Source of the DNA: JBBRVW01 sp038246545
Lineage (GTDB): Bacteria > Actinomycetota > Actinomycetes > JACCUZ01
Length of the DNA: 45,956 nucleotides
Direction of reading: 5' to 3'
Assembly: GCA_038246545.1 (NCBI GenBank)
Contig: JBBRVW010000041.1
Location: 1-45,956 of the forward strand
Shown here: in pieces, positions 1 through 8,178 of the stretch
Position numbering within the stretch: position 1 is the stretch's first letter
Layout of the letters: every line of letters starts with the position of its first letter
Notes under the pieces: generated by a model
Database searches by the model: none
What the model saw: the letters and a program-made list of their open reading frames with translations, nothing else
What the model was told of the DNA's origin: nothing
Program-made: the position numbers and the translations under genes

Positions 1-2
1 AG

Positions 3-47
3 GCCAAGCTGCCGACCTTGCTGCCCGGAGCAAGCGCCGGTCGCTGA
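3..47 (+). CDS. possible 3' end of an upstream gene (partial)
   Basis: Reading from base 3 gives a short tail (AKLPTLLPGASAGR) ending in TGA at 45-47. It could be the C-terminus of a gene starting outside the window. Fifteen codons are too few to prove coding or to assign a family. Confidence 0.2.
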   Translation, partial: AKLPTLLPGASAGR

Positions 48-139
48 CCCGGTCCGCGCCCCCGGCCGGCGCGCGCCGTGCCGTAACCCGGCGCTGAGCT
101 GCTCGTTTGCCAGAGTGACCCCCGGCAAAGGAGAGCAGC

Positions 140-1541
140 ATGCGACGGCCCGTGACCGCACTCGCCTCGGCTGCAGCTGCTGTCGTCGTCGCGTCCGCCG
201 TCGTCACGCGCTCCGTGGCGCGCAGGCCGACCTGACCGTCCCGCTCCCCAGCGCGACGGTGACGGTTCCGCCGCCCACCGTCCCGGTCACCCCGCTCTCC
301 CTGCCGACTGCCACGTCCACCGCCATTGACCCTCCCGGGCGTCCCCCTCCCGTCGGTCAGCGTCCCCGGCCGTGGCGCGACGGGTGGCACCGGCGGCGGT
401 GGGACCGGTTCGTCCGGCGGCGGCACCGGATCGGGCACGACGGCCGGCAGCGGCACGATGGCCGGGGGCACGGCCGGGGCAACGGTGGCCGCGGGGAGCA
501 CCTCGACGGCGAAGTTTCCGCTGACCAGGGCCGAGCAGCGTATGGCCGACGCGACACCGATGGTCGCCGGCACCGACAAGGCCCGGGACCTGGTCGACGA
601 CGAGTCGAGCCCGCAGCTGCTCGCCGCGAGCCAGCAGTTCCTGGCGGCCGACCGGGCCATCGCCGAGATCGCCCGCCAGAAGCAGGTCATGGCCCGGCTC
701 GGGCAGGATGCCGCGGCGACCGCGCAGCTCTACCGGGCCATGGGCTACGACGTGGCCGGTGCGCAGCGGGCGGCGACTACCTGGCACGCCCGCTACGACG
801 CTCTCGCGACCGCTACGACGGCGGTGCAGCGCCGGGTGGTCGAGGACAGCGCGACCCGGGCCGACGAACGACTCGGCCACCTGGTCGTGGCCCGTGAGGG
901 TGTCAAGGCGGACTTCGCACGGATCGCAGCCCGCTACGACGTGGCCAAGCGGCAGCTGTCCGATGCGAACGCCCGGGTGACCGTCCTGGCCGCGCAGCGG
1001 TCGACTGCTCTGGCGGCGGTACAGGCCGCCAAGGGCAGCGACGTCGCTCTCAACCAGGCGCGGCTGGCCGAGGCGGGACAGCTCGGCTCGCAGATCGAGT
1101 CGCTCTCCGAGCAGCTCGCCACACGCGGAGCCACGGTCGACGGCACGGGCAGCTTCGTCCACCCGTTGGACGGCGTCGTGACCTCGCCGTTCGGCATGCG
1201 GTTCCATCCGATCCTGCACTACACCAAGCTGCACACGGGCACCGACTTCGCCGGTGGCTCGGTCATCAAGGCAGCCGACGACGGCCGGGTCCTGATGACC
1301 GTGGTCAGCACGGCGTACGGCAACTTCACGGTGATCGACCACGGCATCGTCGACGGCAAGCACCTCACGACCGCGTACCCCACCAGGCCCGCTTCCTGGT
1401 GCAGCCCGGCGACGTCGTGCGCAAGGGCGACCCGATCGGCATCGTCGGCCAGACCGGGACGCCACCGGCCCGCACCTGCACTTCGAGGTCCGGGAGAACG
1501 GCACGGTCGTCGACCCGGTCCCGTTCCTCGCCAGGCACTGA
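140..1541 (+). pseudogene. M23-family (LytM-type) secreted peptidase, frame broken at four places
   Basis: The start ATG at 140 follows an AAGGAGAG ribosome site and opens a signal peptide (MRRPVTALASAAAAVVVASA...). A Pro/Thr and Gly/Ser-rich linker, an alpha-helical coiled-coil-like stretch (about 540-1110) and a C-terminal LytM domain follow. Visible LytM elements are SPFGMRFHPI, LHTGTDF (Zn-ligand His and Asp) and PHLHFEV (HxH), ending in TGA at 1539-1541. The homology changes frame near 205-220, 318-326, 1380-1386 and 1459-1463. At the last two sites one added base restores conserved text (TTAYAHQARF, GQTGNATGPHLHF). The family cuts peptide cross-links of peptidoglycan outside the cell. 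As written the product would be truncated, so this is either a decayed gene or a stretch with single-base deletions in the assembly. Family assignment is firm; gene status is not. Confidence 0.8.
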
Positions 1542-1600
1542 CCAGGCCGTTCCCGACCGCGGGTATGGCCCGCCGTCGACCGCGGGTGCACGATGAGGCC

Positions 1601-1951
1601 ATGAGACGAGAGCACGAGGTCGGTCCGTCGTCCGAGCTGACACCGGGGACGGTGACCGGCGCCGGCCCCTACGCCGTGGGCAATGCGGGCGGCGAGCTCT
1701 TCGCGGTCTCCCGGCGTTGCCGGCACCTGGGCGCGGACCTGGCCACCGGCTCACTGGACGCGGAGGACCGGCTGGTCTGCCCCTGGCACCGGTCGTCGTA
1801 CGACGTGCGCACCGGCCGGATGGTCCGCGGCCCGCAAGGCGTGTTCGCGAAGATCCCCGGCCTGGGCGCCGGCTTCCGTCTGCTCACCCGCGTGCTGCCG
1901 CTGCAGCGCGGCGAGGTCGTCGAACGCGACGGCTGCCTGTTCGTCCGCTGA
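1601..1951 (+). CDS. Rieske [2Fe-2S] domain protein
   Basis: A 116-residue stand-alone Rieske protein. The cluster-binding boxes are complete: C40-R-H42 (CRHLGADL) and C60-P-W-H63 (CPWHRSSYDVRTG), the usual CxH...CxxH pattern in which two Cys and two His hold a 2Fe-2S cluster. There is no signal peptide, membrane segment or fused oxygenase domain, so it is likely a soluble cytoplasmic electron carrier or the small partner of an oxygenase encoded elsewhere. It follows the broken M23 gene by 59 bp and converges on uppP. A weak CACGAT box lies 6 nt before the ATG. Partner and pathway cannot be inferred from the neighbours. Confidence 0.8.
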   Translation: MRREHEVGPSSELTPGTVTGAGPYAVGNAGGELFAVSRRCRHLGADLATGSLDAEDRLVCPWHRSSYDVRTGRMVRGPQGVFAKIPGLGAGFRLLTRVLPLQRGEVVERDGCLFVR

Positions 1952-1964
1952 CCCGACAGCGACG

Positions 1965-2801
1965 TCAGGTCGGGCTTATGGTGCTGGTGGCGAGCAGGCC
2001 GAGCAGGACCACGCCGACGGCCACCCGATAAGGCACGAACAGGGTGATCGGGTGGCCGGCCACGAAGCGCAGCAGCCACGCGATCGAGGCGTAGGCGACG
2101 ACGAACGACACGACGGTACCGACCACGAGCGGGGCCACCGGCACCGACTCCTGCGCGGCGTCCTTGAGCTCGAACAGGCCCGCGCCCACGAGGGCTGGAA
2201 TGGAGAGGAAGAACGACAGGCGGGTGGCCGCGACCCGGTCCAGCCCGCGAAGCAGCCCGGCACTGATGGTGGCGCCGGAGCGCGAGACCCCGGGTACCAG
2301 CGCGATGCACTGGACGGCGCCGACGACGAGGGCGTCGGTCAGGGTGATCGACCGCTCCGGGCGCACCTGGGTGGCGCGGCGTTCGGCCACGATCATCACG
2401 GCACTCCACGCGACCAGTGCGACGGCCACCACCCAGAGGCTGCGCAGCGAGCCGGAAATCACGTCGCGCAGCAGGAAGCCGATCACCCCGATCGGCACGC
2501 TGCCCCAGATGACGAACCAGGCGAACCGGTAGTCGAACGTTCCGCGGACCTCGGCCGTGTGCAGCCCGGTGACCCAGGCCGTCACGATCCGGACGATGTC
2601 GGAGAAGAAGTAGACGAGCACCGCGGCGATGGCACCGGTCTGGATGATCGCGGTGAACGCGGTGACACCCTTGTCGTCCAGCGGGATGTCGAGCATCTTC
2701 TCGGTGATGGTGAGGTGCCCGGTGCTGGACACGGGGAGGAACTCGGTGAGGCCCTCGACGACGCCGAGCACGACGGAGTCGAGGACGCTGATGTCTGCCA
2801 C
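1965..2801 (-). CDS. uppP: undecaprenyl-diphosphatase UppP (BacA family)
   Basis: A 278-residue polytopic membrane protein, normal length for the family. It dephosphorylates undecaprenyl pyrophosphate at the outer face of the membrane, recycling the lipid carrier used for peptidoglycan and other wall polymers; overexpression gives bacitracin resistance. Both signature regions are present: the Glu-rich box near the N-terminus (EGLTEFLPVSSTGHL, residues 16-30) and PGVSRSGATIS (170-180) with the catalytic Arg. Several hydrophobic helices follow. It lies 5 bp downstream of the LLM oxidoreductase gene on the same strand, so the two are probably co-transcribed. Confidence 0.95.
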   Translation of the reverse strand: MADISVLDSVVLGVVEGLTEFLPVSSTGHLTITEKMLDIPLDDKGVTAFTAIIQTGAIAAVLVYFFSDIVRIVTAWVTGLHTAEVRGTFDYRFAWFVIWGSVPIGVIGFLLRDVISGSLRSLWVVAVALVAWSAVMIVAERRATQVRPERSITLTDALVVGAVQCIALVPGVSRSGATISAGLLRGLDRVAATRLSFFLSIPALVGAGLFELKDAAQESVPVAPLVVGTVVSFVVAYASIAWLLRFVAGHPITLFVPYRVAVGVVLLGLLATSTISPT

Positions 2802-2806
2802 GCGCG

Positions 2807-3856
2807 CTAGTCCCCCAGCCCCGACTCGTCGAGGACCTCTGCGAGGGTGCGCAGCGCTGCGACCCGCTCGTCGAGCGACCCGGCGTACGACGCCACCGAC
2901 AGCGTCGTGACGCCGGCCTCGGCATAGGCGGCCAGCCGGTCGCGGATGCGTTCGCGCGGGCCGATCAGCGAGGTGCGGTCGATGAACTCGAACGGCACCG
3001 CCTCGGCGGCGTCGCGGTGGTTGCGGGCCAGGTAGAGGTCCTGCACCTTCCCGGCGGCCTCCTCGTAGCCCATGCTGACCGCCAGCCGGTTGTAGAAGTT
3101 CTGCTCCTTGCTGCCCATGCCCCCGACGTAGAGCGCCGCGTAGTGCCGCAGCGGCGCGGCGCAGGCCTCGACGTCGTCGCCGACGACCACCGGGACCGTC
3201 GGGACCACGTCGAAGCCGGTGAGGTCCTTGCCCACCTTCTCGGCTCCGGTACGGACGTGGCCGAGCAGCTCGCCGGAGTGCTCGGGAGCGAAGAAGATGG
3301 CCAGCCAGCCGTCCGCGATCTCGCCGGTGAGCTCGAGGTTCTTCGGGCCGATGGCGGCGAGGTAGACCGGGATCGCCTCGCGGACCGGGTGCACCGTGAG
3401 CCGCAGGGCCTTGCCCGGCCCGTCGGGAAGCGGCAGCGTCCAGAACGCGCCGTCGTGCCGCACCGTCTCGCGGGCCAGTGCCATCCGGACGATCTCGACG
3501 TACTCACGGGTGCGCGCGAGCGGCTTGTCGAAGCGCACCCCGTGCCAGCCCTCGGAGACCTGCGGGCCGGAGACGCCGAGGCCCAGCCGGAAGCGGCCGC
3601 CGGACAGCGTGTCGAGCGTGGCCGCGGTCATCGCCGTCATCGCCGGCGTGCGCGCGGGGATCTGGAACACCGCCGACCCGACGTCGATCCGCTCGGTCTG
3701 CGCCGCCACCCAGGCCAGCACTGTCGCGGCGTCCGAGCCGTAGGCCTCGGCGGCCCACGCGGACGCATAGCCGAGCCGGTCGGCCTCCTGCGCGAGCCGC
3801 AGGTTGTCGCTGTCGTTCCCCGCGCCCCAGTAGCCGAGGTTCACGCCGAGTCGCAT
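2807..3856 (-). CDS. LLM-class F420-dependent oxidoreductase
   Basis: A 349-residue luciferase-like (TIM-barrel) oxidoreductase. It starts MRLGVNLGYWGAG and has the typical early segment for distinguishing habitat/time in this family (EADRLGYASAWAAEAYGSDA), the conserved LGLGVSGPQVSEGWHGV region and the HPVREAIPVYLAAIGPKNLELTGEIADGW block. Proteins of this exact pattern in mycobacteria and streptomycetes are annotated as F420-dependent oxidoreductases; the substrate is unknown. The open frame extends upstream, but the ATG at 3856 gives the family N-terminus. Just upstream on the same strand a TAAGGT box lies about 8 nt before the ATG, which may mean a leaderless message. It is divergent from the aldo/keto reductase gene. 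Confidence 0.85.
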   Translation of the reverse strand: MRLGVNLGYWGAGNDSDNLRLAQEADRLGYASAWAAEAYGSDAATVLAWVAAQTERIDVGSAVFQIPARTPAMTAMTAATLDTLSGGRFRLGLGVSGPQVSEGWHGVRFDKPLARTREYVEIVRMALARETVRHDGAFWTLPLPDGPGKALRLTVHPVREAIPVYLAAIGPKNLELTGEIADGWLAIFFAPEHSGELLGHVRTGAEKVGKDLTGFDVVPTVPVVVGDDVEACAAPLRHYAALYVGGMGSKEQNFYNRLAVSMGYEEAAGKVQDLYLARNHRDAAEAVPFEFIDRTSLIGPRERIRDRLAAYAEAGVTTLSVASYAGSLDERVAALRTLAEVLDESGLGD

Positions 3857-3955
3857 GGACCGGGACCTTAGCGAGCCGGTCCGGACCACACCCGACCGCC
3901 CGCGACGTGGCGCGCCGACCGGACCGACGTGACCTGCGTCGGTAAGTTGCCGGGC

Positions 3956-4924
3956 ATGGAGCAGCGCAGGCTCGGCCGGTCCGGCCTCAAGGTCGGCCGA
4001 CTGGCCCTGGGCACGATGACGTGGGGCGGCGACACCGACGAGCACGAGGCCAAGGACCAGCTCACGGCCTTCCTCGACGCGGGCGGCACCCTGGTCGACA
4101 CGGCCGCCGGGTACGGCGACGGCGCGTCGGAGTGCCTCGTGGGCGACCTCCTGCGCACCTCGGGCGCACGGGAGCAGGTGGTGCTCGCGACCAAGGCCGG
4201 CATCTCCCGGCGTACCGGTGAGCGGGTGGTCGACACCTCGCGTCGCGCACTGCTCGACGGTCTCGACGGGTCCCTGTCCCGGCTGGGCGTCGACCACGTC
4301 GACCTGTGGCAGGTGCACGCCTGGAGCGACGAGACCGAGCTCGAGGAGACCCTCGGCGCCGTGGACCACGCGGTGTCGAGCGGTCGCGCCCGGTACGCCG
4401 GCATCTCCAACTACGCCGGCTGGCAGACCGGCCGCGCGGTGACCTGGCAACGGGCCGTGCCGGGTCGGGCGCCGCTGGTCTCGACGCAGATGGAGTACTC
4501 GCTGCTGCAGCGAGGCATCGAGCGGGAGGTGCTGCCGGCTGCCGGTGCCCTCGGTCTCGGCGTCCTCCCGTGGTCGCCCCTGGGCGCGGGGGTCCTGACC
4601 GGCAAGTACCGGTCAGGCACCCCGTCGGACTCGCGCGCCGCCAGCCCGGACTTCGCCCGGTTCATCGAGCGCTTCCTCGACGACCGCAGCCGTCGGATCG
4701 TCGACGCGGTGTGCACCGCCGCCGACGGGTTCGACGTCGCGCCGCTGGAGGTCGCGCTCGCCTGGGTCCGTGACGCCCCGGGCGTCACGGCGCCTGTGGT
4801 GGGGGCGCGGACCGCCGCCCAGCTCACGGCCTCGCTCCGCTCCGAGCGGCTCACGCTGCCCGCCGAGATCCGGGACGCGTTGGACGAGGTGTCGGCGCCG
4901 CCGACGGGTTATCCCGACTGCTGA
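3956..4924 (+). CDS. aldo/keto reductase
   Basis: A 322-residue NADPH-dependent oxidoreductase with a TIM-barrel fold, normal AKR length. The full catalytic tetrad is visible: D48 and Y53 (VDTAAGYGDGASE), K80 (LATKAG) and H121 (LWQVHAW). The C-terminal cofactor-binding region (APVVGARTAAQLTASL) is also present. The ATG at 3956 is preferred over an upstream GTG because MEQRRLGRSGLKV is the standard family start and a TAAGTT box ends 7 nt before it, fitting a leaderless transcript. It is divergent from the LLM oxidoreductase gene and so may share its control region. The substrate is unknown. Confidence 0.9.
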   Translation: MEQRRLGRSGLKVGRLALGTMTWGGDTDEHEAKDQLTAFLDAGGTLVDTAAGYGDGASECLVGDLLRTSGAREQVVLATKAGISRRTGERVVDTSRRALLDGLDGSLSRLGVDHVDLWQVHAWSDETELEETLGAVDHAVSSGRARYAGISNYAGWQTGRAVTWQRAVPGRAPLVSTQMEYSLLQRGIEREVLPAAGALGLGVLPWSPLGAGVLTGKYRSGTPSDSRAASPDFARFIERFLDDRSRRIVDAVCTAADGFDVAPLEVALAWVRDAPGVTAPVVGARTAAQLTASLRSERLTLPAEIRDALDEVSAPPTGYPDC

Positions 4925-4939
4925 CAGTGGCGAGGTCGC

Positions 4940-4968
4940 CTGACCGCAGCAGCCCCCGGTGTCATGAT
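4940..4968 (+). promoter_or_regulatory. sigma70-like promoter of the DUF5703 gene
   Basis: CTGACC (4940-4945), 17 bp, then CATGAT (4963-4968). The predicted transcription start falls on or next to the ATG at 4976, which supports that start over the ATG at 4964 and implies a leaderless mRNA. Confidence 0.45.
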
Positions 4969-4975
4969 GTCGGTG

Positions 4976-5161
4976 ATGGCGGAGTGGGAGTTCCAGCACC
5001 TCTACCTGCCGCGCGGGACCAGCCGGAACGCCGCGCGGCGGCTGCTCACGGACCACGCCGAGTACGGCCACTGGGAGCTCGACCGGCTCCGGCTCTACGC
5101 CGACGGCAGCCGCCGGGTCGTCCTGCGCCGACGGGTGATCCGCGCCGTCCGAACCGCCTGA
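4976..5161 (+). CDS. DUF5703 family small protein
   Basis: A 61-residue basic protein (MAEWEFQHLYLPRGTSRNAA...). The pattern WEF-x-LYLPRGTSR-NAAR-LLT-HAEYGHWELDRLRLY-DG-RRV-LRR matches the small actinobacterial family DUF5703, whose function is unknown. An in-frame ATG at 4964 would add four residues. I chose 4976 because a promoter-like CTGACC-17 bp-CATGAT places the transcription start there. There are no signal or membrane segments and the protein ends in an Arg-rich tail. Confidence 0.75.
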   Translation: MAEWEFQHLYLPRGTSRNAARRLLTDHAEYGHWELDRLRLYADGSRRVVLRRRVIRAVRTA

Positions 5162-5241
5162 GACGGTGACGTCCGTCTGCGTCTCAGCAACCGGCAGCCG
5201 GCGCGACGGTCGGGAGGACGGCCGCTCGCGCGCCGAGCGCG

Positions 5242-6561
5242 TCAGCTGGCGGCGATGAACCGGTCGAGGACCCGGACGCCGAACTTCAGCGAGTCGAGGG
5301 GCACCCGCTCGTCGACGCCGTGGAACATGCCGGAGAAGTCGAGGTCGGCCGGCAGGCGCAGCGGAGCGAACCCGAACCCGCGGATGCCGAGCAGGCTGAA
5401 CGATTTCTGGTCGGTGCCGCCGGACAGGCAGTACGGCACGGCACGGGCATCGGGATCCTCGGCGAGCAGCGCCCCGACCATGGCGTCGACGAGGTCGCCG
5501 TCGAACGTGGTCTCGTAGGCGATGTCCTCGATGACGGCCTCGCGCCGGACCTCCGGTCCGATCAGCTCGTCGATGGTCGCGAGCATCTCGTCCTCGTAGC
5601 CCGGGAGGAACCGGCAGTCCACGAACGCCTCGGCCGTCTGCGGGATGACGTTGTGCTTGTAGCCGGCCTTGAGCATCGTCGGGTTGGCGGTGTTGCGCAG
5701 GGTCGCGCCGACGATGCGCGACATGGTGCCCAGCTTGGACAGCGCCGGCTCCGGGTTGTTGACGTCGACCTCGAAGCCGAACGCGTCCCCGATCTCCTCG
5801 AGGAAGCGCTGGACAGTCGGCGTCATCCGCACCGGCCAGTCGTACCTGCCGATCCGCGCCACCGCCTCGGCGAGCGCAGTGACCGCGTTGTCGTCGTTGA
5901 CCATCGAGCCGTGCCCTGCGCGTCCGGCCGCCACCAGCCGGAGCCACTGGATGCCCTTCTGCGCCGTCTCGATGGCGTAGATCCGCCGGTCGCCGACCGT
6001 CACCGAGAAGCCGCCGACCTCGCTGATGGCTTCGGTCACACCCTCGAACTCGCCGGGATGGTTGTCGACCATCCAGTGCGCACCCTTGCGCCCACCGGCC
6101 TCCTCGTCGGCGAGGAAGCAGAGCACGACGTCGCGCGGCGGCTTGCGGCCCTCACGGCGCATCTGCCGCACTAGCGCAAGGACCATCGCGTCCATGTCCT
6201 TCATGTCGACGGCACCGCGCCCCCACAGGCAGTCGTCGGCGATCTCGCCGGCGAACGGGTGGTGGGTCCAGTCCGAGGCCTGCGCCGGGACGACGTCGAG
6301 GTGCCCGTGCACGAGCAGCCCGGGGCGGCTGGTGTCCTCGCCCTCGACACGGACGACCAGGCTGGTCCGCCGGTCCTCGGACTCGTAGAGCGCCGGCTCC
6401 AGCCCCACCTCGGACAGCTGTGCGGCGACGTACTCCGCGGCTGCCCGCTCCCCCGGCCCGCTGCCGTCGCCGTAGTTGGACGAGTCGATCCGGATCAGGT
6501 CGCGGCAGATCTCGACGACCTCGTCCTGGGCGCTCGGGGCGTCGGTGGTGCGCTCGCTCAC
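5242..6561 (-). CDS. M20/M25/M40-family metallo-hydrolase
   Basis: A 439-residue two-zinc peptidase/deacylase-type enzyme. The metal-binding series is visible: LVHGHLDVVP (His), WGRGAVDMKDM (bridging Asp), FLADEEAGGRKG (catalytic Glu pair) and MFHGVDERVPLDSL (C-terminal His). The insertion dimerisation domain lies between (GRAGHGSMVNDDNAV). The start is the GTG at 6561, chosen because GGAGGAGG sits 4 nt upstream; the open frame continues 11 codons further with no ribosome site. Annotated relatives are usually called M20/M25/M40 family hydrolases; the substrate (dipeptide or N-acyl amino acid) cannot be told. Its 3' end faces the DUF5703 gene. Confidence 0.9.
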   Translation of the reverse strand: MSERTTDAPSAQDEVVEICRDLIRIDSSNYGDGSGPGERAAAEYVAAQLSEVGLEPALYESEDRRTSLVVRVEGEDTSRPGLLVHGHLDVVPAQASDWTHHPFAGEIADDCLWGRGAVDMKDMDAMVLALVRQMRREGRKPPRDVVLCFLADEEAGGRKGAHWMVDNHPGEFEGVTEAISEVGGFSVTVGDRRIYAIETAQKGIQWLRLVAAGRAGHGSMVNDDNAVTALAEAVARIGRYDWPVRMTPTVQRFLEEIGDAFGFEVDVNNPEPALSKLGTMSRIVGATLRNTANPTMLKAGYKHNVIPQTAEAFVDCRFLPGYEDEMLATIDELIGPEVRREAVIEDIAYETTFDGDLVDAMVGALLAEDPDARAVPYCLSGGTDQKSFSLLGIRGFGFAPLRLPADLDFSGMFHGVDERVPLDSLKFGVRVLDRFIAAS

Positions 6562-6716
6562 GGTGCCTCCTCCGCACGGGACGGTCGCGGCCATCCTGCC
6601 TCACCGGCCCCTGGGCAGCTGCGCCTGCGGTGGCATCCGGGACGGCACAGGTTTGCTAGGGTTGCCTGCGCGTTCCGGACCGGTCCCCCAGACCGGTCCC
6701 CGGCGACGCGGCACCT

Positions 6717-6805
6717 GTCCGGGTGGCGGAATTGGCAGACGCGCTAGCTTGAGGTGCTAGTGCCCTTTACCGGGCATGGGGGTTCAAGTCCCCCCTCGGA
6801 CACCA
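6717..6805 (+). tRNA. tRNA-Leu (anticodon GAG)
   Basis: A class II tRNA of 89 nt with an encoded CCA end. The acceptor stem GTCCGGG pairs with CTCGGAC with one G-T wobble; the discriminator is A. The anticodon stem CTAGC/GCTAG encloses the loop TTGAGGT with anticodon GAG, reading CUC/CUU. A long variable arm (GTGCCCTTTACCGGGCAT) and the T arm GGGGGTTCAAGTCCCCC follow. It sits directly before an integrase remnant and probably served as an integration site. Confidence 0.95.
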
Positions 6806-6872
6806 TTGGTAAGTCGGAACCTCGCAGGTCAGAGCACGGTCACCGTTTGTGATTCGGTTGACAGAGGGCTTG

Positions 6873-6898
6873 CTGGTCACCGATTGGTCACAAGTCCT
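6873..6898. repeat. GGTCAC repeat cluster, left copy
   Basis: CTGGTCAC followed four bases later by TGGTCACAAGTCCT (6885-6898). A further GGTCACCG lies at about 6839-6846. The 14-bp TGGTCACAAGTCCT recurs exactly at 8193-8206, so the two copies bracket the integrase remnant and the toxin-antitoxin pair. They look like integrase arm-type sites or the ends of a small insertion; this is inference. Confidence 0.45.
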
Positions 6899-6906
6899 CG
6901 AACGGG

Positions 6907-7032
6907 TCAGTTGCGTCGGCGCTCAGGCACCGGGCTGTAGACGTCGAGAGTGACGCGGATGGTCGAGTGACCGAGCCGTTCCTGGACGACCTTCGGGTGC
7001 ACACAGGCCTGGAGAGCCAACGTCGGCCACGA
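6907..7032 (-). pseudogene. C-terminal remnant of a tyrosine recombinase (phage-type integrase)
   Basis: The last ~40 codons of an open frame read TLALQACVHPKVVQERLGH then STIRVTLDVYSPVPERRRN. This is the end of the catalytic domain of Xer/phage integrases, with the LGH box and the nucleophilic Tyr in LDVYS. Upstream sequence on the same strand no longer resembles an integrase in any frame I could follow, and the HxLRH box is missing. It is therefore a 5'-deleted, inactive remnant. The 3' end points at tRNA-Leu 100 bp away, the usual layout of an element integrated in a tRNA 3' end. Confidence 0.75.
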
Positions 7033-7611
7033 GGCACTTACCGACGATGGAGGCCAGGTACAGCGACGGACCGCGGGGATGACCGGCTGCCGGCGGGCGC
7101 GAGCCGAGCGGCTCGTATGACGGATACGTATGCCGAGGTCGTGGCTATGCCGACCCGGGTCGCTGTCGTCAAGAAGGCCGCACGTCACACGCGCCCAGTG
7201 CCCAATCGGAGTGACTGCGGACCTCATCACTGTCGGGTGAGAGCCCGAGTCCGGCGCGCTGAGCGTGGACGCGCACAGATGGGCCGCCGAGGCGACGAAC
7301 TCGTCCGAGACGATCATGTGCAGCTATGCCGATCGCCTTGGGCGTGGCGAGCGCTTCACCGGCCACGACGCGCGGTTGGCCCGACTCGCTCGGCATGACT
7401 GCGAGGTCGGCATACAAGGGTGTGAGGCTCACTGGGCTGACCTCCGGCGCGAGGGCCGACCTCAGCCCGAGGGGCTGCGGGAACAGACCAGGTGAATGGA
7501 CGACGCCCGACGACAACGAGCGTTGGCACCTCGGGTGCCAGCCGAGTGACCAGTGCTGAAGATCGATGGGGAGGGATCCCCCGCGTGCGGGCAGGTGCAC
7601 CTTCCCACTGG
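7033..7611. other. non-coding / decayed stretch between integrase remnant and TA module
   Basis: About 580 bp without a convincing gene. Short overlapping open frames occur on both strands, but none shows a recognisable motif, ribosome site or consistent codon pattern. Probably the eroded interior of the integrated element. Confidence 0.5.
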
Positions 7612-7640
7612 TTGACGCGTTAACCGCGGTTCCGTACGAT
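7612..7640 (+). promoter_or_regulatory. promoter and operator of the toxin-antitoxin operon
   Basis: TTGACG (7612-7617), a 17-bp spacer and TACGAT (7635-7640) make a near-consensus sigma70 promoter. The start codon at 7647 lies at the expected transcription start, so the mRNA is probably leaderless. A perfect 10-bp palindrome, AACCGCGGTT (7622-7631), fills the spacer, and GTAC-GATCA-GTAC (7634-7646) spans the -10 box. Both are plausible sites for autorepression by the antitoxin or the TA complex. Confidence 0.65.
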
Positions 7641-7646
7641 CAGTAC

Positions 7647-7895
7647 ATGAGCGACATGACCGCCACCCATGCCCGGGAGCACTTCTCCGAGGCTCTGGCT
7701 GCCTCGAGCCGCGAGCCGGTGTTCATCACCCGACACGGCAAGCGGGTCGCCGCCCTCGTCACGGCGGAGTTCTACGAGCGCGCGATCGAGGCGCTCGAGG
7801 ACGCTGAAGACATCGCCGCCGCCCAGGCGGCGCTGGCCGAGGACGGCCCCTCGATTCCCTGGGAGGTCGTGAAGGCCGACCTCGGTCTGGCGTGA
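7647..7895 (+). CDS. type II antitoxin, Phd/YefM family
   Basis: An 82-residue protein. The N-terminal half has the Phd/YefM DNA-binding fold pattern (TATHAREHFSEAL...REPVFITRHGKRVAALVTAEFYERA). The C-terminal acidic half (LEDAEDIAAAQAALAEDGPSIPWEVVKADLG) is the usual toxin-wrapping tail. It should neutralise the toxin encoded next and repress the shared promoter. The 3' end overlaps the toxin start by 4 bp (GTGA), giving translational coupling. The start at 7647 fits a leaderless transcript from the promoter at 7612-7640. An open frame continues upstream but has no start signal. Confidence 0.9.
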   Translation: MSDMTATHAREHFSEALAASSREPVFITRHGKRVAALVTAEFYERAIEALEDAEDIAAAQAALAEDGPSIPWEVVKADLGLA

Positions 7896-8158
7896 CCTAC
7901 CGCGTCGAGTTCCGCCCCGCGGCGCAGCGGGAGCTGCGCAAGCTCGACCGGTCCACCCGAGACCGGATCGCCAAGGTCATCGCCCTGCTGAGGGAGGAGC
8001 CGAGACCGCCGGCGGCCAAGATGCTGGTCGGCGACGACACACCACGGCTGTGGCGCGTGCGGACCGGCGACTACCGGGTGATCTACAGCATCGAGGACGA
8101 CGTGCTCCTGGTACTCGTCATCAACGTCCGGCACCGGCGCGAGGCGTACGGCCGCTGA
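7892..8158 (+). CDS. type II toxin, RelE/ParE superfamily
   Basis: An 88-residue basic protein with the RelE pattern: YRVEFRPAAQRELRKLD at the N-terminus, a middle helix, then LWRVRTGDYRVIYSIED and VLLVLVINVRHRREAYGR. Conserved basic residues in the two C-terminal strands and the terminal RHRREAY fit RelE-type mRNA interferases that cut translated mRNA at the ribosome. The ParE gyrase-poison branch cannot be excluded from sequence alone. GTG start, overlapping the antitoxin gene by 4 bp. The length is complete and no inactivating change is seen, so the module looks functional although it sits in an eroded integration scar. Confidence 0.9.
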   Translation: MTYRVEFRPAAQRELRKLDRSTRDRIAKVIALLREEPRPPAAKMLVGDDTPRLWRVRTGDYRVIYSIEDDVLLVLVINVRHRREAYGR

Positions 8159-8178
8159 GGCCGACCACGATCGCCAGA

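Noticed and set aside
287..1726. 479-residue minus-strand open frame opposite the M23 gene
   Set aside because: Unlike the plus strand, it has no motif. It stays open where the true gene is frame-broken, which is expected from codon bias on the opposite strand.
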